Shown here piece by piece: positions 46,078 to 55,873 of a stretch of 64,000 nucleotides of DNA. The stretch is from assembly GCA_905182545.1 (NCBI GenBank), contig CAJJBY010000009.1:84149-148148 (forward strand), given 5' to 3'. Under the pieces are notes generated by a model. The model saw only the letters and a program-made list of their open reading frames with translations, made no database searches and was not told the origin of the DNA. Position 1 is the first letter of the stretch. The number at the start of each line of letters is the position of its first letter. The position numbers and the translations under genes were made by a program. Origin of the DNA: an uncultured Candidatus Puniceispirillum sp. (lineage in GTDB: Bacteria; Pseudomonadota; Alphaproteobacteria; Puniceispirillales; Puniceispirillaceae).

Positions 46078-47178
46078 ATGGGATTTAATTGTGGTATTGT
46101 TGGCCTGCCAAATGTTGGAAAATCGACCCTGTTCAACGCTTTGACCCAAACAGCGGCGGCCGAAGCGGCCAATTATCCGTTCTGTACAATCGAGCCTAAT
46201 ACCGGACGTGTTGCGGTACCAGATATCCGGCTTACTGCATTGGCCGAGCTTGCAAATTCAAAAACTGTCATTCCAACTCATCTCGAATTTGTTGATATTG
46301 CCGGCCTTGTTCGCGGCGCATCCAAAGGCGAAGGACTTGGCAATCAGTTTCTTGGCAATATCCGCGAAGTCGATGCGATTGCGCATGTTTTGCGCTGTTT
46401 TGAAGATGGCGAAATCACGCATGTTGATGGTGATGTTGATCCGGTTCGCGATGCTGCCACTGTTGAAACCGAATTGATGCTTGCCGATATTGATTCGCTT
46501 GAACGCCGGATGACCGCGCTGGTGAAAAAATCGCGGGGCGGTGACAAGGACTCAAAGGCCAATCTGGCCATTATGGAAAAGATCTTTGCCCATCTATCAG
46601 ATGGCCAGCCTGCCCACAGCACCCCCAGCCTGACCAACGACGAGACCGCCCGCCTTCCGCATTTACAGCTATTGACCGCAAAGCCAGTTCTTTATGTCTG
46701 TAACGTTGCTGAAAGCGATGCAGCAACCGGCAATGCCTTTTGCCAGCTTGTTGCCGATAAAGCCGCTGCAGAAGGCGCCGCCTATGTGATTGTTTCGGCC
46801 GCGATTGAATCTGAAATTGCCCAGCTTGACGAGACGGACAAAACCGAATTTTTGGGCGAGCTTGGGCTTGAAGAAGCCGGATTGGCGCGGCTTATTCGTG
46901 CTGGTTACAGCTTGCTTGATCTTTTGACCTTTTTCACCGTTGGCCCAAAAGAGGCACGCGCATGGACGGTTGCCAAAGGCGCAAGCGCACCACAAGCAGC
47001 AGGCGCAATCCACACTGATTTCCAACGTGGCTTCATTCGAGCGGAAACAATCGCCTATGCTGATTATCTGGCCTGTAAGGGCGAAAACGGCGCCAAGGAA
47101 GCTGGCAAATTACGCATCGAAGGAAGCGACTATAAAGTCGTTGATGGCGATGTGTTCCATTTCCGCTTTAACGTCTAG
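46078..47178 (+). CDS. ychF: Ribosome-associated GTPase YchF (redox-regulated ATPase)
   Basis: YchF (Obg-related) hydrolyses ATP better than GTP and is linked to translation and oxidative-stress control. The P-loop GLPNVGKST (about 8-16) and switch region DIAGLVRGASKGEGLGNQFLGNI are clear. The TGS domain closes the protein with AIHTDFQRGFIRAETIAYADYLACKGE. I start at ATG 46078 (MGFNCGIVG), about 366 residues. The track start 45970 lies inside pth. A four-copy 12-bp repeat and a bidirectional terminator follow before petC. Confidence 0.95.
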   Translation: MGFNCGIVGLPNVGKSTLFNALTQTAAAEAANYPFCTIEPNTGRVAVPDIRLTALAELANSKTVIPTHLEFVDIAGLVRGASKGEGLGNQFLGNIREVDAIAHVLRCFEDGEITHVDGDVDPVRDAATVETELMLADIDSLERRMTALVKKSRGGDKDSKANLAIMEKIFAHLSDGQPAHSTPSLTNDETARLPHLQLLTAKPVLYVCNVAESDAATGNAFCQLVADKAAAEGAAYVIVSAAIESEIAQLDETDKTEFLGELGLEEAGLARLIRAGYSLLDLLTFFTVGPKEARAWTVAKGASAPQAAGAIHTDFQRGFIRAETIAYADYLACKGENGAKEAGKLRIEGSDYKVVDGDVFHFRFNV

Positions 47179-47186
47179 CCCGCCAC

Positions 47187-47234
47187 TTAAGCTAACAGTT
47201 AAGCTGCCTTTTAAGCCGCTAGTTAAGCCAAGAT
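47187..47234 (+). repeat. Four tandem 12-bp units after ychF
   Basis: TTAAGC recurs at 47187, 47199, 47211 and 47223 with an exact 12-base period: TTAAGCTAACAG, TTAAGCTGCCTT, TTAAGCCGCTAG, TTAAGCCAAGAT. It lies in the non-coding gap just 8 bases after the ychF stop. Function unknown. Confidence 0.75.
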
Positions 47235-47330
47235 CGAAAAACCCTAAACCAAATAATGCGGCTCAAATAATTGCCCCCAAAACTCGTCTCGAAAACGCAT
47301 TTCGGAAACGTGCCGCTGAAAACCGGCAAG

Positions 47331-47366
47331 AAAAAACCCCGCCACAAAGATGGGGGGTTTTCTTTT
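47331..47366. terminator. Bidirectional terminator between ychF and petC
   Basis: AAAACCCC (47333-47340) pairs with GGGGTTTT (47354-47361) around a 13-base loop, followed by CTTTT on the plus strand and by a T-tract complementary to AAAAAA on the minus strand. It would stop both converging genes. Confidence 0.75.
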
Positions 47367-47397
47367 CAATATCTAGCCTTTTGATGGGGCTTGTTCC

Positions 47398-48153
47398 TTA
47401 ATGGACGTCAGCCCATACACGGCGTTTTGCCATATATGACACCACCACAAAAACCCCAAGGAAGAACACAGCAGCAACACCAATGCGTTTTCGGACTTCC
47501 ATCTTTGGTTCGGCAGCCCACATCAAGAACTGCACCAAATCACTGGAAATACCCTCAATCGAATCATCAGCGCCACCGCTATAGGTCACATCTTCGCCAT
47601 AAAGTGGCTGTGGCATCGCAATCAGATGGCCGGGATAAGCCGCGTTATAATACATGCCATCTGGCACTGCTGTGCCTTCAGGTGCGTCTTTATAACCGGC
47701 AAGAAGGCTAAACAGATAATCTGGGCCGTTACCACGCGCCTTGGCGATCAACGACAAGTCGGGTGGCAAGGCACCGTTATTGCTCGCACGGGCGGCATTG
47801 TCATTGGCATAGGGTAATGGAATACGGTCGGCAGCAATACCGGGACGCATAAACATTTCGCCATCGTCATTTGGGCCATCCTGCACTTCATATTCGGCGG
47901 CAATGGCCTTGATCTCGTCATTGTTATAACCAAGATCAGCAAAATTACGGAATGCAATCAACTTCATTCCATGACAGCCAGCACAAACTTCACGATAGGC
48001 CTGAAATCCACGCTGCATGGCGGCTTTGTCAAAGGTACCGAACGGGCCAGAAAAGCTCCAGTCAAGCTTCTGCAATTCAACATCGCTACCAGCGGCCATT
48101 GCCGGAGTGGTCAGAAATAGAGCGATCATAACTACTGAAAAATGTTTGATCAT
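47398..48153 (-). CDS. petC: Cytochrome c1, ubiquinol-cytochrome c reductase
   Basis: The haem-c subunit of the bc1 complex carries the cleaved signal sequence [20 protein letters not shown], then the haem motif [10 protein letters not shown] and residues [12 protein letters not shown]. The axial Met is likely within [20 protein letters not shown]-terminal span ([19 protein letters not shown]) anchors it in the inner membrane. Length 251 residues. The start overlaps the petB stop by 4 bases (ATGA). It is the last gene of the petA-petB-petC order. The frame is intact. Confidence 0.95.
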   Translation of the reverse strand: MIKHFSVVMIALFLTTPAMAAGSDVELQKLDWSFSGPFGTFDKAAMQRGFQAYREVCAGCHGMKLIAFRNFADLGYNNDEIKAIAAEYEVQDGPNDDGEMFMRPGIAADRIPLPYANDNAARASNNGALPPDLSLIAKARGNGPDYLFSLLAGYKDAPEGTAVPDGMYYNAAYPGHLIAMPQPLYGEDVTYSGGADDSIEGISSDLVQFLMWAAEPKMEVRKRIGVAAVFFLGVFVVVSYMAKRRVWADVH

Positions 48154-49410
48154 TCTGCTGGCTCCAATCCAGCCCCCAGTGGGGGTGCACGCTTCAAGGT
48201 TTCTTTTAAAACCGGTTCCGAAATTGATTTCGGCAAAGGTTTTGTTGTTTCAAACATGCTCAATAGCGGCAGGATGGCAAGGAAATGCAGGAAGTACCAA
48301 GCTGTCGCAACTCTTGACAAAATAACGTATATTCCTTCAGCAGGTTTGCCGCCAAGATAGCCAAGCGCGATGGCATCGACAAAGAATAGCCAGAAGAAAA
48401 TACGGAACAAAGGCCTGAACCGTGCCGAGCGAACAGGCGATCTGTCAAGCCAGGGCAGGATAAACAGAACGGCAATCGCACCAAACATCAACAAGACACC
48501 GCCAAGCTTGTCAGGCACCGCCCGCAAGATCGCATAGAACGGCAAGAAGTACCATTCAGGAACGATATGCGCCGGAGTTTGCATTGCATTTGCTGGAATA
48601 TAATTGTCTGGGTGGCCCATTGCATTCGGGAAGAAAAACACAACCATGGCCAACAAAAGCAAGAAGACGGCAATGCCAAACACATCTTTGATTGTGTAAT
48701 AAGGGTGGAATGAAATCGTGTCTTGCGGGCCTTTTGTGTCAATGCCGATTGGGTTGTTTGACCCAAATCTGTGCAAGGCAACGATATGAAGAACCACAAC
48801 ACCGGCAATGATAAATGGCATCAAATAATGCAAGGAGAAGAACCGATTTAATGTTGCATTATCTACCGAGAACCCGCCCCACAATAAGGTAACGATGCTT
48901 TCACCAACATAAGGAATGGCCGAAAACAAGGTTGGTAATAACGGTCGCACCCCAAAAGCTCATCTGGCCCCAAGGTAGAACATAGCCCATGAAAGCAGTT
49001 GCCATCATTAGCAAGAAAATAACCACCCCAAGCATCCACAACAACTCACGCGGTGCTTTGTAGGAGCCATAGTAAAGCCCCCGGAACATATGAAGATAAA
49101 TGACAATGAAGAAGAAGCTCGCCGTATTCATATGAATATAGCGGATCATCCATCCATGGTTAACATCGCGCATGATTCGTTCGACTGAGTCGAATGCGTA
49201 ATCAACATGAGCCGTGTAGCTCATGGCAAGCACGATACCTGTAACAATCATGATGGCCAGCGATAGGCCTGCAAGGCTGCCAAAATTCCACATGTAATTG
49301 AGGTTTTTGGGCGTTGGATAATCATGCGCTGTATGATGCAACATTGAAAAAACAGGTAGCCTATGATCAATCCATCTTACGACCGGGCTTTTAAACTGGT
49401 GGGCAGACAT
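48150..49410 (-). CDS. petB: Cytochrome b of the bc1 complex, interrupted by a one-base frameshift
   Basis: Cytochrome b holds two haems and the quinol and quinone sites. The first ORF gives [19 protein letters not shown] (N-terminus), [21 protein letters not shown] and [13 protein letters not shown]. The second resumes as [26 protein letters not shown] and reaches the PEWY motif ([14 protein letters not shown]). One extra base near 48928-48929 (AAG where AG is expected) explains the break. Joined, it is about 420 residues, normal for a fused cytochrome b. It is essential to this complex and its neighbours petA and petC are intact, so an assembly error is more likely than inactivation. Confidence 0.94.
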
Positions 49411-49450
49411 CGTTTTTGCACCTTCAATTTTGAGTGATTAGATAAATTAT

Positions 49451-50011
49451 TTAGCCGATACGGACTACCGTATCGGATAAGAAACTATAAGGCGGAACTT
49501 CTAGGTTTGTCGGCGCAGGACCTTTACGGATCCTGCCTGATGTATCATAGTGTGATCCATGGCAAGGGCAGAACCAACCATCATAGTCACCCCGCACTTC
49601 GCCAGTTTTTTGACCAAGTGGAACGCAACCAAGATGCGTACAAACCCCAACCAAGACCAGATATTCCGGCTTTTCAGCGCGTGCTGTATCAACTTGCGGG
49701 TCGCGCAGGTTATCTAGATTCGTGGCATTTGCACGAACTATTTCATCAGCGGTACGATGCCGGATAAAGACCGGCTTGCCGCGCCATTTCACAGTGATCG
49801 ACTGGCCAACAGAGATTTTCGAGATATCAACTTCGATATTAGCAAGCGCCAAAGTATCGGCAGCTGGGTTCAACTGATCAATCAGTGGCCAAGCAACCGC
49901 AGCAGCGCCAAGGCCTGCCATGGCATAGGTTGCCACAACGATAAAATCTCGACGTCCCGGTTCTTGATCACCGCCTTTAGCGGAATTTTTGTTTGTGTCC
50001 GATTTAGCCAT
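49451..50011 (-). CDS. petA: Rieske iron-sulfur subunit of the bc1 complex
   Basis: The Rieske protein carries the 2Fe-2S centre that accepts electrons from quinol. The ORF gives a twin-arginine-like start [29 protein letters not shown], then the cluster motifs [10 protein letters not shown] and [20 protein letters not shown]. The start at 50011 (MAKSDTNKN) is supported by AGAGGACAAG. The track start 50086 adds a non-homologous head. Length about 186 residues. It is the first gene of petABC, read leftwards. Confidence 0.95.
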   Translation of the reverse strand: MAKSDTNKNSAKGGDQEPGRRDFIVVATYAMAGLGAAAVAWPLIDQLNPAADTLALANIEVDISKISVGQSITVKWRGKPVFIRHRTADEIVRANATNLDNLRDPQVDTARAEKPEYLVLVGVCTHLGCVPLGQKTGEVRGDYDGWFCPCHGSHYDTSGRIRKGPAPTNLEVPPYSFLSDTVVRIG

Positions 50012-50218
50012 CTTGTCCTCTTTAACGCTGTTTTCCGAACATGTTATTCGACATTGATAAAAGTCGATTCGATCTTGTTGGATCAAACATGCTGGGTGGC
50101 AAAATTTATTGATGATTTCCTAGCATGGTCGTGTCCTGTTTTCCTACCCTAATTTGCATGATTCGCGCAAAAATTTGCTGAAAATAAGCCAGTCCAGTGA
50201 TTTTAAATGCCAATACCA

Positions 50219-51085
50219 TCACGGCCAGCGCACTTCAGGCGGTAAACTCATCAAAATCGCTTCGATATTTCCGCCGGTTTTCAAACCAAATAACGTACCA
50301 CGGTCATAGAGCAAATTGAATTCAACATAACGGCCGCGGCGCACAAGCTGGGCATGACGATCTTCGTCAGTCCAGGGTAAATCCATGCGGCTTTTGACAA
50401 TCTCGGCATAGCCATTTTTAAATGCGGTTCCAACGTCACGGGTAAAGGCAAAATCCTTGGCCCAATCGCCGCTACTCAAATTATCATAAAAAATCCCACC
50501 AGCGCCGCGCGGCTCGTCACGATGTGGTAAATAGAAATATTCATCACACCATTTTTTATATTTTGGGTAATAATCAGGATTATGGCTGTCACAGGCCGCT
50601 TTTAACGCTGCATGAAATTCAGCACCCGCCGCCGCATCTGGCAAAAGCGGGGTCAAATCACCGCCGCCGCCAAACCAATTTTTCGAAGTCGCGATAAATC
50701 TTGTATTCATATGGGCAGCCGGCACATGCGGATTGCGCATGTGCGCCACCAATGAAATGCCGGACGCCCAGAACTGGCCATCCTCTTCGGCACCACTGAT
50801 CTGGCCTTTAAAATCATCTGAAAATGTGCCGAACACGGTAGAGATATTCACCCCAACCTTTTCAAATACGCGGCCATGCATGAGGCTGATCTCGCCGCCA
50901 CCACCGCCATCGCGTTGCCAGTCCTTGCGCGCGAAACGGCCAGCCGGAACATCATCATCTCGGCCTGCATCTTCAATCGCTTCAAAAACCGCACAAATCT
51001 CATCGCGAAGTGTTCGAAACCAGTCGCTTGCGTCAGTCTTTCTTTGCGCAATTGATGGCGTGGTTTGGCTTGCTGTTGCGGCCAT
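50219..51085 (-). CDS. hemF: Coproporphyrinogen III oxidase (oxygen-dependent)
   Basis: HemF oxidatively decarboxylates coproporphyrinogen III to protoporphyrinogen IX in haem synthesis. The stretches [45 protein letters not shown] and [20 protein letters not shown] are family marks, as is the C-terminal [32 protein letters not shown] choose ATG 51085 (MAATASQT) since GGTGAAGGTAATC precedes it; a GTG at 51097 is the alternative. About 288 residues. Haem is needed by the bc1 genes next door. The gene stands alone, leftward, after petA. Confidence 0.95.
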   Translation of the reverse strand: MAATASQTTPSIAQRKTDASDWFRTLRDEICAVFEAIEDAGRDDDVPAGRFARKDWQRDGGGGGEISLMHGRVFEKVGVNISTVFGTFSDDFKGQISGAEEDGQFWASGISLVAHMRNPHVPAAHMNTRFIATSKNWFGGGGDLTPLLPDAAAGAEFHAALKAACDSHNPDYYPKYKKWCDEYFYLPHRDEPRGAGGIFYDNLSSGDWAKDFAFTRDVGTAFKNGYAEIVKSRMDLPWTDEDRHAQLVRRGRYVEFNLLYDRGTLFGLKTGGNIEAILMSLPPEVRWP

Positions 51086-51177
51086 GATTACCTTCACCTA
51101 ATTTCCAAAAAGCCATTCCAGCAACGTCGCTTTTCCAAGCGTGAAATTTGACGTTACCCACCGCCGTTCGGCTTCGT

Positions 51178-52332
51178 TTAACATCTTGCCCAGACCGGGC
51201 CATTGTCAACGCCATGCGACAATAAGTCTGCCCCGCAGATTGGGTTTTGTGGTGGCGTCCATGAGGTGAATTCGGCAAGGCGTGACGCATCTAGCGCATG
51301 GCCATTGCGCCATGATTGAACGGCAAAAAGCAGTGCCGCCATATCGCCGAGATAATAGGCAACTTGCCGCCATCTTGCGCCGCTTAGCATCGTCATGTCA
51401 TCATCGCCAAGACCAAGATCAAGCCGGGTAAGACAACGTTCTTCAGCGCGGCTTAGCCGCAACCGCTTTGCCAAAAGCGCGGCTGATCCAGACGGCATGG
51501 CCACAGCAAGATTTACCAGCCATGCAAAATCGACATTCGCGCCAAGACCAGCGATCATTGACGCGATTTCATCATCATTTGCCAGTCGCGATGGATCAAA
51601 CGATAGGCCAAGCGCGGCTTGGTCTATTTTGGTGTCTTGCATCAAGCCAATGACATCTTTTAAGCGGCCACCAACCATAATGCGTCGCATTTCATTGGCA
51701 ATACGCTCACCAGACAAACCGGCGCATTTGCTGGCATGTTTGCGCAACGCCGTTTGGGCCTGCGGGTCAATACCCGTTGCAGCAAAGCGCGGCAAAAACC
51801 GGCAATAGCGAATGATGCGCAATGCATCTTCTTGCACACGCAGGCCGGCATCACCAGCAAAGCGTAACCGGCCAGCCTGCAAATCTGCCTTGCCGTCAAG
51901 CGGATCAAAAATGCCGCCAGATGAATCAAGATATAAGGCATTAATGGTAAAATCGCGCCGCGCCGCATCACGAACCCAATCCTGATCATGCGCCACAATT
52001 GCATGGCGCCCATCGGTTTCCAGATCGACGCGTGTTTGGGTCAATTCGATTTGGTCATCATTGTCATAAAGCGTGATTGTGCCATGTTTCATGCCAGTTT
52101 CAGCAACGCACATATCGCATGCCATCATATGGCTTGCCACGGTTTCGATTGGCAAATTAATCGCCATATCAATATCACCAACCGGATAACCGGCAAGCCA
52201 ATCACGAACCGCCCCACCAACGATGCGCGCCTCACCGCCTAGCGCAAGAGCTTGGGCAAAAATCTGCATGACAAGCGGCCGCTGCGCCCAATCGGGTAAG
52301 CCGCCAAAATCACGGTCACTTCTGCTGCTCAA
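51178..52332 (-). CDS. CCA-adding enzyme / poly(A) polymerase-type nucleotidyltransferase
   Basis: This 384-residue class II nucleotidyltransferase carries the head-domain motif ARIVGGAVRDWLAGYPVGDIDMAINL, DGRHAIVAHDQDWVRDAARRDFTINALYLD (the catalytic strand with the RRDFTINAL motif) and EDALRIIRYCRFLPRF, then a helical C-terminal part. It should add or repair tRNA CCA ends or polyadenylate RNA. Which is not decidable by eye, so I give no symbol. The start is a TTG at 52332 overlapping the upstream gene by 17 bases. It follows the Nudix and small membrane genes on the same strand. Confidence 0.88.
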   Translation of the reverse strand: MSSRSDRDFGGLPDWAQRPLVMQIFAQALALGGEARIVGGAVRDWLAGYPVGDIDMAINLPIETVASHMMACDMCVAETGMKHGTITLYDNDDQIELTQTRVDLETDGRHAIVAHDQDWVRDAARRDFTINALYLDSSGGIFDPLDGKADLQAGRLRFAGDAGLRVQEDALRIIRYCRFLPRFAATGIDPQAQTALRKHASKCAGLSGERIANEMRRIMVGGRLKDVIGLMQDTKIDQAALGLSFDPSRLANDDEIASMIAGLGANVDFAWLVNLAVAMPSGSAALLAKRLRLSRAEERCLTRLDLGLGDDDMTMLSGARWRQVAYYLGDMAALLFAVQSWRNGHALDASRLAEFTSWTPPQNPICGADLLSHGVDNGPVWARC

Positions 52333-52591
52333 AGCCGCCCCCAGTCACTGTTCCACTCTCAATTTTAGCAGGAGAATAAGTTGCATTCGCCGGTGCGCTA
52401 TCTGATTCCAGCCACCATGCGCCAAGCGCAAACACGACGATCCCGACAAGCGCCCCCAAAATGTAATTATTATTGATCGCTTCACGTGGCTTACCGGTTT
52501 TAATGGCCTTTCGCATCTGCCAGCTTCGTACATATCCCATAACCAGCAATGCCGCACCAAGGGCGGACAAAATCACCAATAAGGCTCGCAT
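52316..52591 (-). CDS. Small two-span membrane protein (DUF6111-like)
   Basis: This 91-residue protein has one N-terminal hydrophobic helix (LLVILSALGAALLVMGYV, about 4-21) and a second (YILGALVGIVVFALGAWWLE, about 43-62). It overlaps the next gene by 17 bases, indicating translational coupling. In several alphaproteobacteria a small membrane protein of this kind lies between the Nudix and CCA-enzyme genes. No function is known to me. The call is at the level of a conserved small membrane protein. Confidence 0.65.
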   Translation of the reverse strand: MRALLVILSALGAALLVMGYVRSWQMRKAIKTGKPREAINNNYILGALVGIVVFALGAWWLESDSAPANATYSPAKIESGTVTGGGFEQQK

Positions 52592-52688
52592 CTTAAATCC
52601 ACTCCAATGTTGTTTTTGTTTCGTGTCACCATTTTGGTGATCACCTTACCGCTAACCTCTCTATATATGGGGTTTGCCTGCGGCAAGA

Positions 52689-53339
52689 TCAAACGGTCAT
52701 GCCAATGCGCCGATGAAGATCGTTCAATACGCGCGCCGAAAGCCCCCAAATCAGATGATTATCATGGTCAACAACCCAATAATCATTGCGCCGACCATCG
52801 GTTTCGCGCGGCACCAAACGGAAATTGCTGGGATTGATGACATGCGACAGGGGAAGGGTAAAAATTAAATCAACTTCGGCCGGATCAGCCACCAAACCAT
52901 CCAGACCATCATCACCGCCAACAATACCAACAATTGGCTGGACGATAAATCCCGCCGGACTGCGCACCGCGTCAAGCCCGCCAGCAATGCTTACCGATTG
53001 TGGCATCAGGCGCACTTCTTCAAAAGCCTCACGAAGCGCCGCCGAAACCGGCCCATCATCATCAGGTTCGACCTTGCCACCGGGAAAGCTGATCTGTCCT
53101 GCATGATGCGCCAGATGTTCGGCACGCTTGGTCATCAGAACATGCCATTGACCCGCCGATCGCAACAAAGGAACCAGAATGGCGGCAGGCCGATCAGGCA
53201 CTGGCGCCGCTTCAAGCCCCATTGCCGCCATATCGGCAAGCGGGTTCAAACAGGAACCAAGACGCTGTTGCAAATCCAGATGGGTGATTTGCAAAGTGGT
53301 GGCTGTTGTTATGGCTGGATTATCAGACAAACGGGACAT
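52689..53339 (-). CDS. Nudix hydrolase, CoA-pyrophosphatase-like
   Basis: The Nudix box GGKVEPDDDGPVSAALREAFEEV is preceded by HVLMTKRAEHLAHHAGQISFPGG, a typical CoA pyrophosphatase beginning. The enzyme would hydrolyse CoA or related nucleoside diphosphates with Mg2+. The ATG at 53339 (MSRLSDNPA) overlaps the DUF1285 stop by one base. About 216 residues. The track start at 53375 is inside the upstream gene. It is followed by the small membrane gene and the CCA-enzyme gene. Confidence 0.88.
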   Translation of the reverse strand: MSRLSDNPAITTATTLQITHLDLQQRLGSCLNPLADMAAMGLEAAPVPDRPAAILVPLLRSAGQWHVLMTKRAEHLAHHAGQISFPGGKVEPDDDGPVSAALREAFEEVRLMPQSVSIAGGLDAVRSPAGFIVQPIVGIVGGDDGLDGLVADPAEVDLIFTLPLSHVINPSNFRLVPRETDGRRNDYWVVDHDNHLIWGLSARVLNDLHRRIGMTV

Positions 53340-53858
53340 CAGGCCTCTAAAGCAAAAAATTGATTGTGGCTCCATACACCAAGTCGGCCATCTGGCCCAA
53401 CCTCGGCATAATCAGCAAGCTGGTAATAGACCGGCCGTGATAATTTAGCCAGCAAGCCGTCGCGCACCTCAATATAGGGGCGAAGGTCGGGCGATTGCGC
53501 GGCAGCGCGCAATTGCAGCGGATGCTTTATGTCCAGCAAAACCGTTTCATCAATGTTAGCTTTGAAAGCATATTTCATTTTGCTGGGATCGGGCGCCGGT
53601 TTTTACCGTCATATCACGAATGATAAAAGGCGCGTCATCAACCGTAATTCGTCCCTTTTCAGCAGGCGTTGCCAGCCAGTAATCACCCTTATCATCTCGA
53701 ACCAGAATTGAGGCAAATAATTTGACCAGCTCGATACGCCGAATTTCATCACCGTCATGAAACCAACGGCCATCACTGGCAATCCGAATATCAAATTGCT
53801 GCGCGGCAACATGGCGCAAACGTTCAAGGCTAATTTTAGGTGAAATTGGTGTTTTCAT
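53339..53858 (-). CDS. DUF1285 protein, interrupted by a one-base frameshift
   Basis: The first ORF gives ISLERLRHVAAQQFDIRIASDGRWFHDGDEIRR and DAPFIIRDMTVK. The second continues as KYAFKANIDETVLLDIKHPLQLRAA and YIEVRDGLLAKLSRPVYYQLADYAEVGPDGRLGVWSHNQFFAL, both typical of DUF1285. Removing one base from the TTTTT run at 53600-53604 joins them as KPAPDPSK. The whole is about 172 residues. Function is unknown. Its stop overlaps the Nudix start by one base, so the two are one operon. Confidence 0.83.
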
Positions 53859-54153
53859 AAACCCAGTTTAGCAACTCTTGTTCTCATACCAACAAGATTT
53901 TAAAAAAACACAGCCAAGAAACGCATGACTCACCGCATGGCGCGCAAAATTTTGTCATGGGCATAAACCTTTTATAAACCCTTTTCTGTCATGGTTTGTT
54001 TCGGGGCTGGCGAGAAGCAGACCAAAGAAGTGGATTGCCCTTGCATCGAATGGCACTCTATGCGACACCGAGCTAGCAAAACGGTCTCATGTTTTTTGGG
54101 TTTTCACCGACCTGCCCTTTTGCGTCAATTCCACATTCGTGATGCTGGCATCA

Positions 54154-55068
54154 ATGTATATTTATTTACCTATTGCTGAAATTTCGATGCATATCGGCAT
54201 CATCATCGGCCTTGGCGGCGGTGTTGGTTTCCTATCGGGGCTTTTTGGCGTTGGTGGCGGCTTCTTAATGACGCCATTATTGATCTTTTTTGGCATTCCA
54301 CCAGCAGTTGCGGTTGCGACTGAGGCCAATCAGATCGTGGCATCATCAGTATCGGGCGGATTGGCGCATATGCGGCGCGGCAATGTCGATTTCAAAATGG
54401 GCGGTATTTTGCTGCTTGGTGGTGTCGTCGGATCATCCTTTGGCGTGATGCTGTTTGCCTCGCTTCGTGAAATGGGTCAGATTGATCTTGTGATCAAGCT
54501 GTCATATGTCGTGTTTCTTGGCATCATTGGGTTTTTGATGCTTTTGGAGAGTGTGCGAACCATTTTGCGCACGCGCCGCCCGGGCGGGCGCAAAACCAAA
54601 TTGCATCAGCATAATTGGCTTCACGGCTTACCGTTAAAGATGCGGTTCCGCCGATCAAAGCTATATATCAGCGCACTTTTGCCGCTTGCGATTGGCGCCT
54701 TTGTTGGTGTTTTGGCGGCGATCATGGGTGTCGGTGGCGGCTTTATCATGGTGCCAGCAATGATCTATCTTCTTGGCATGCCAACCTCGATTGTTGTTGG
54801 CACATCTTTGTTCCAGATTATTTTCGTGACAGCAAACGTCACTTTCCTGCAATCGGTACAAACCCAGACGGTTGATTTCATGCTTGCCGGTTTGCTGTTG
54901 TTTGGCGCAGTTATTGGCGCGCAGTTCGGCACAAGGGCAAGCGCATTATTGCGCGGCGAACAGCTTCGCGGGCTATTGGCGCTGATGGTGCTGGCGGTCT
55001 GTATCAAGCTTGGGTTTGATCTCGCCCTTCGGCCTGATCATTTGTTTAGCGTGGAACTGTTGAAATGA
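54154..55068 (+). CDS. TauE/SafE-family membrane exporter
   Basis: A protein of about 304 residues with roughly eight spans and the TauE/SafE pattern GLGGGVGFLSGLFGVGGGFLMTPLLIFFGIPPAVAVATEANQIVASSVSGG. The second half repeats it, FVGVLAAIMGVGGGFIMVPAMIYLLGMPTSIVVGTSLFQ. Such carriers export sulfite or similar anions, substrate unproven here. I choose ATG 54154 (MYIYLPIAEIS), which matches the family N-terminus; 54139 is the track start. It overlaps the next gene by 4 bases. The 295 bases before it (53859-54153) contain no recognised element. Confidence 0.88.
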   Translation: MYIYLPIAEISMHIGIIIGLGGGVGFLSGLFGVGGGFLMTPLLIFFGIPPAVAVATEANQIVASSVSGGLAHMRRGNVDFKMGGILLLGGVVGSSFGVMLFASLREMGQIDLVIKLSYVVFLGIIGFLMLLESVRTILRTRRPGGRKTKLHQHNWLHGLPLKMRFRRSKLYISALLPLAIGAFVGVLAAIMGVGGGFIMVPAMIYLLGMPTSIVVGTSLFQIIFVTANVTFLQSVQTQTVDFMLAGLLLFGAVIGAQFGTRASALLRGEQLRGLLALMVLAVCIKLGFDLALRPDHLFSVELLK

Positions 55069-55835
55069 TCCGCGCACGCCAACTTATTCTTGGCTTTATT
55101 CTGCTGCTTGGCATGACCAGTCTTGCCGCTGCAAATTCCGGCCGCTTGGTTGCTGATCTATCAAAATCAAATATCGCCATTACCAGTGGGTTCCACGGTA
55201 CCGATTTATTGTTATTCGGTGCGGTTGATGGCGCGGCTGGAGATGATATTCTGGTCGTGATTAGCGGCCCGCCAACCGATATCGCCCAGCGGCGAAAAGC
55301 AAACCGTGCTGGCATTTGGATTAATGTCGAAACCAATATTTGGCAAAAAGTACCAAGCCTTTACACCATTCTTGCCACCAGCCCGATCGACAAGATTGCC
55401 AGCCCCAAAACGCTTGCCTCGCTTGCGATTGGTACAAATAATATTGGGTTGGAAATCGCGGCCAAGACGCCCATTGCTGGCCAGTCGAAACCAACGGCAA
55501 ATGAATTTATTGCTGCGCTTCAGACCAATATGGCAAACATTGATCTATGGCCAGATCAAACTGGCAATGTCACCTTGACCGAAAACGCCCTGTTCCGCGC
55601 TGAGGTGAAATTGCCAGCAAATATTCTGTCTGGTACTTATGATGTTCGGGTTCTGCAATTCCGCAATGGTGTTGCAATCAGTGAGGACATTACCAATCTC
55701 TATATCAATAAAGGGGGGTTGAGTGCTGGCATTTACAATTTCGCACATAATTATTCAGCGTTGTATGGAATATTTGCAATCCTATTTGCGGTTGCTGCTG
55801 GTTGGTTGGCCGCAGCGGCATTCCGGCGCAGCTAA
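55065..55835 (+). CDS. TIGR02186-family periplasmic/membrane protein
   Basis: A 256-residue protein with an N-terminal signal sequence (LILGFILLLGMTSLAAA) and a C-terminal span (LYGIFAILFAVAAGWLAAAAF). The middle, with LFGAVDGAAGDDILVVISGPP and NRAGIWINVETN, matches the TIGR02186 group that is usually next to a TauE-type exporter. Function is unknown and may be to assist export. It overlaps TauE by 4 bases (ATGA). The Usp gene starts about 40 bases later. Confidence 0.82.
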   Translation: MIRARQLILGFILLLGMTSLAAANSGRLVADLSKSNIAITSGFHGTDLLLFGAVDGAAGDDILVVISGPPTDIAQRRKANRAGIWINVETNIWQKVPSLYTILATSPIDKIASPKTLASLAIGTNNIGLEIAAKTPIAGQSKPTANEFIAALQTNMANIDLWPDQTGNVTLTENALFRAEVKLPANILSGTYDVRVLQFRNGVAISEDITNLYINKGGLSAGIYNFAHNYSALYGIFAILFAVAAGWLAAAAFRRS

Positions 55836-55873
55836 GCCTTCATGCCCCCGATGATAGTGGAGATCTAGATATT

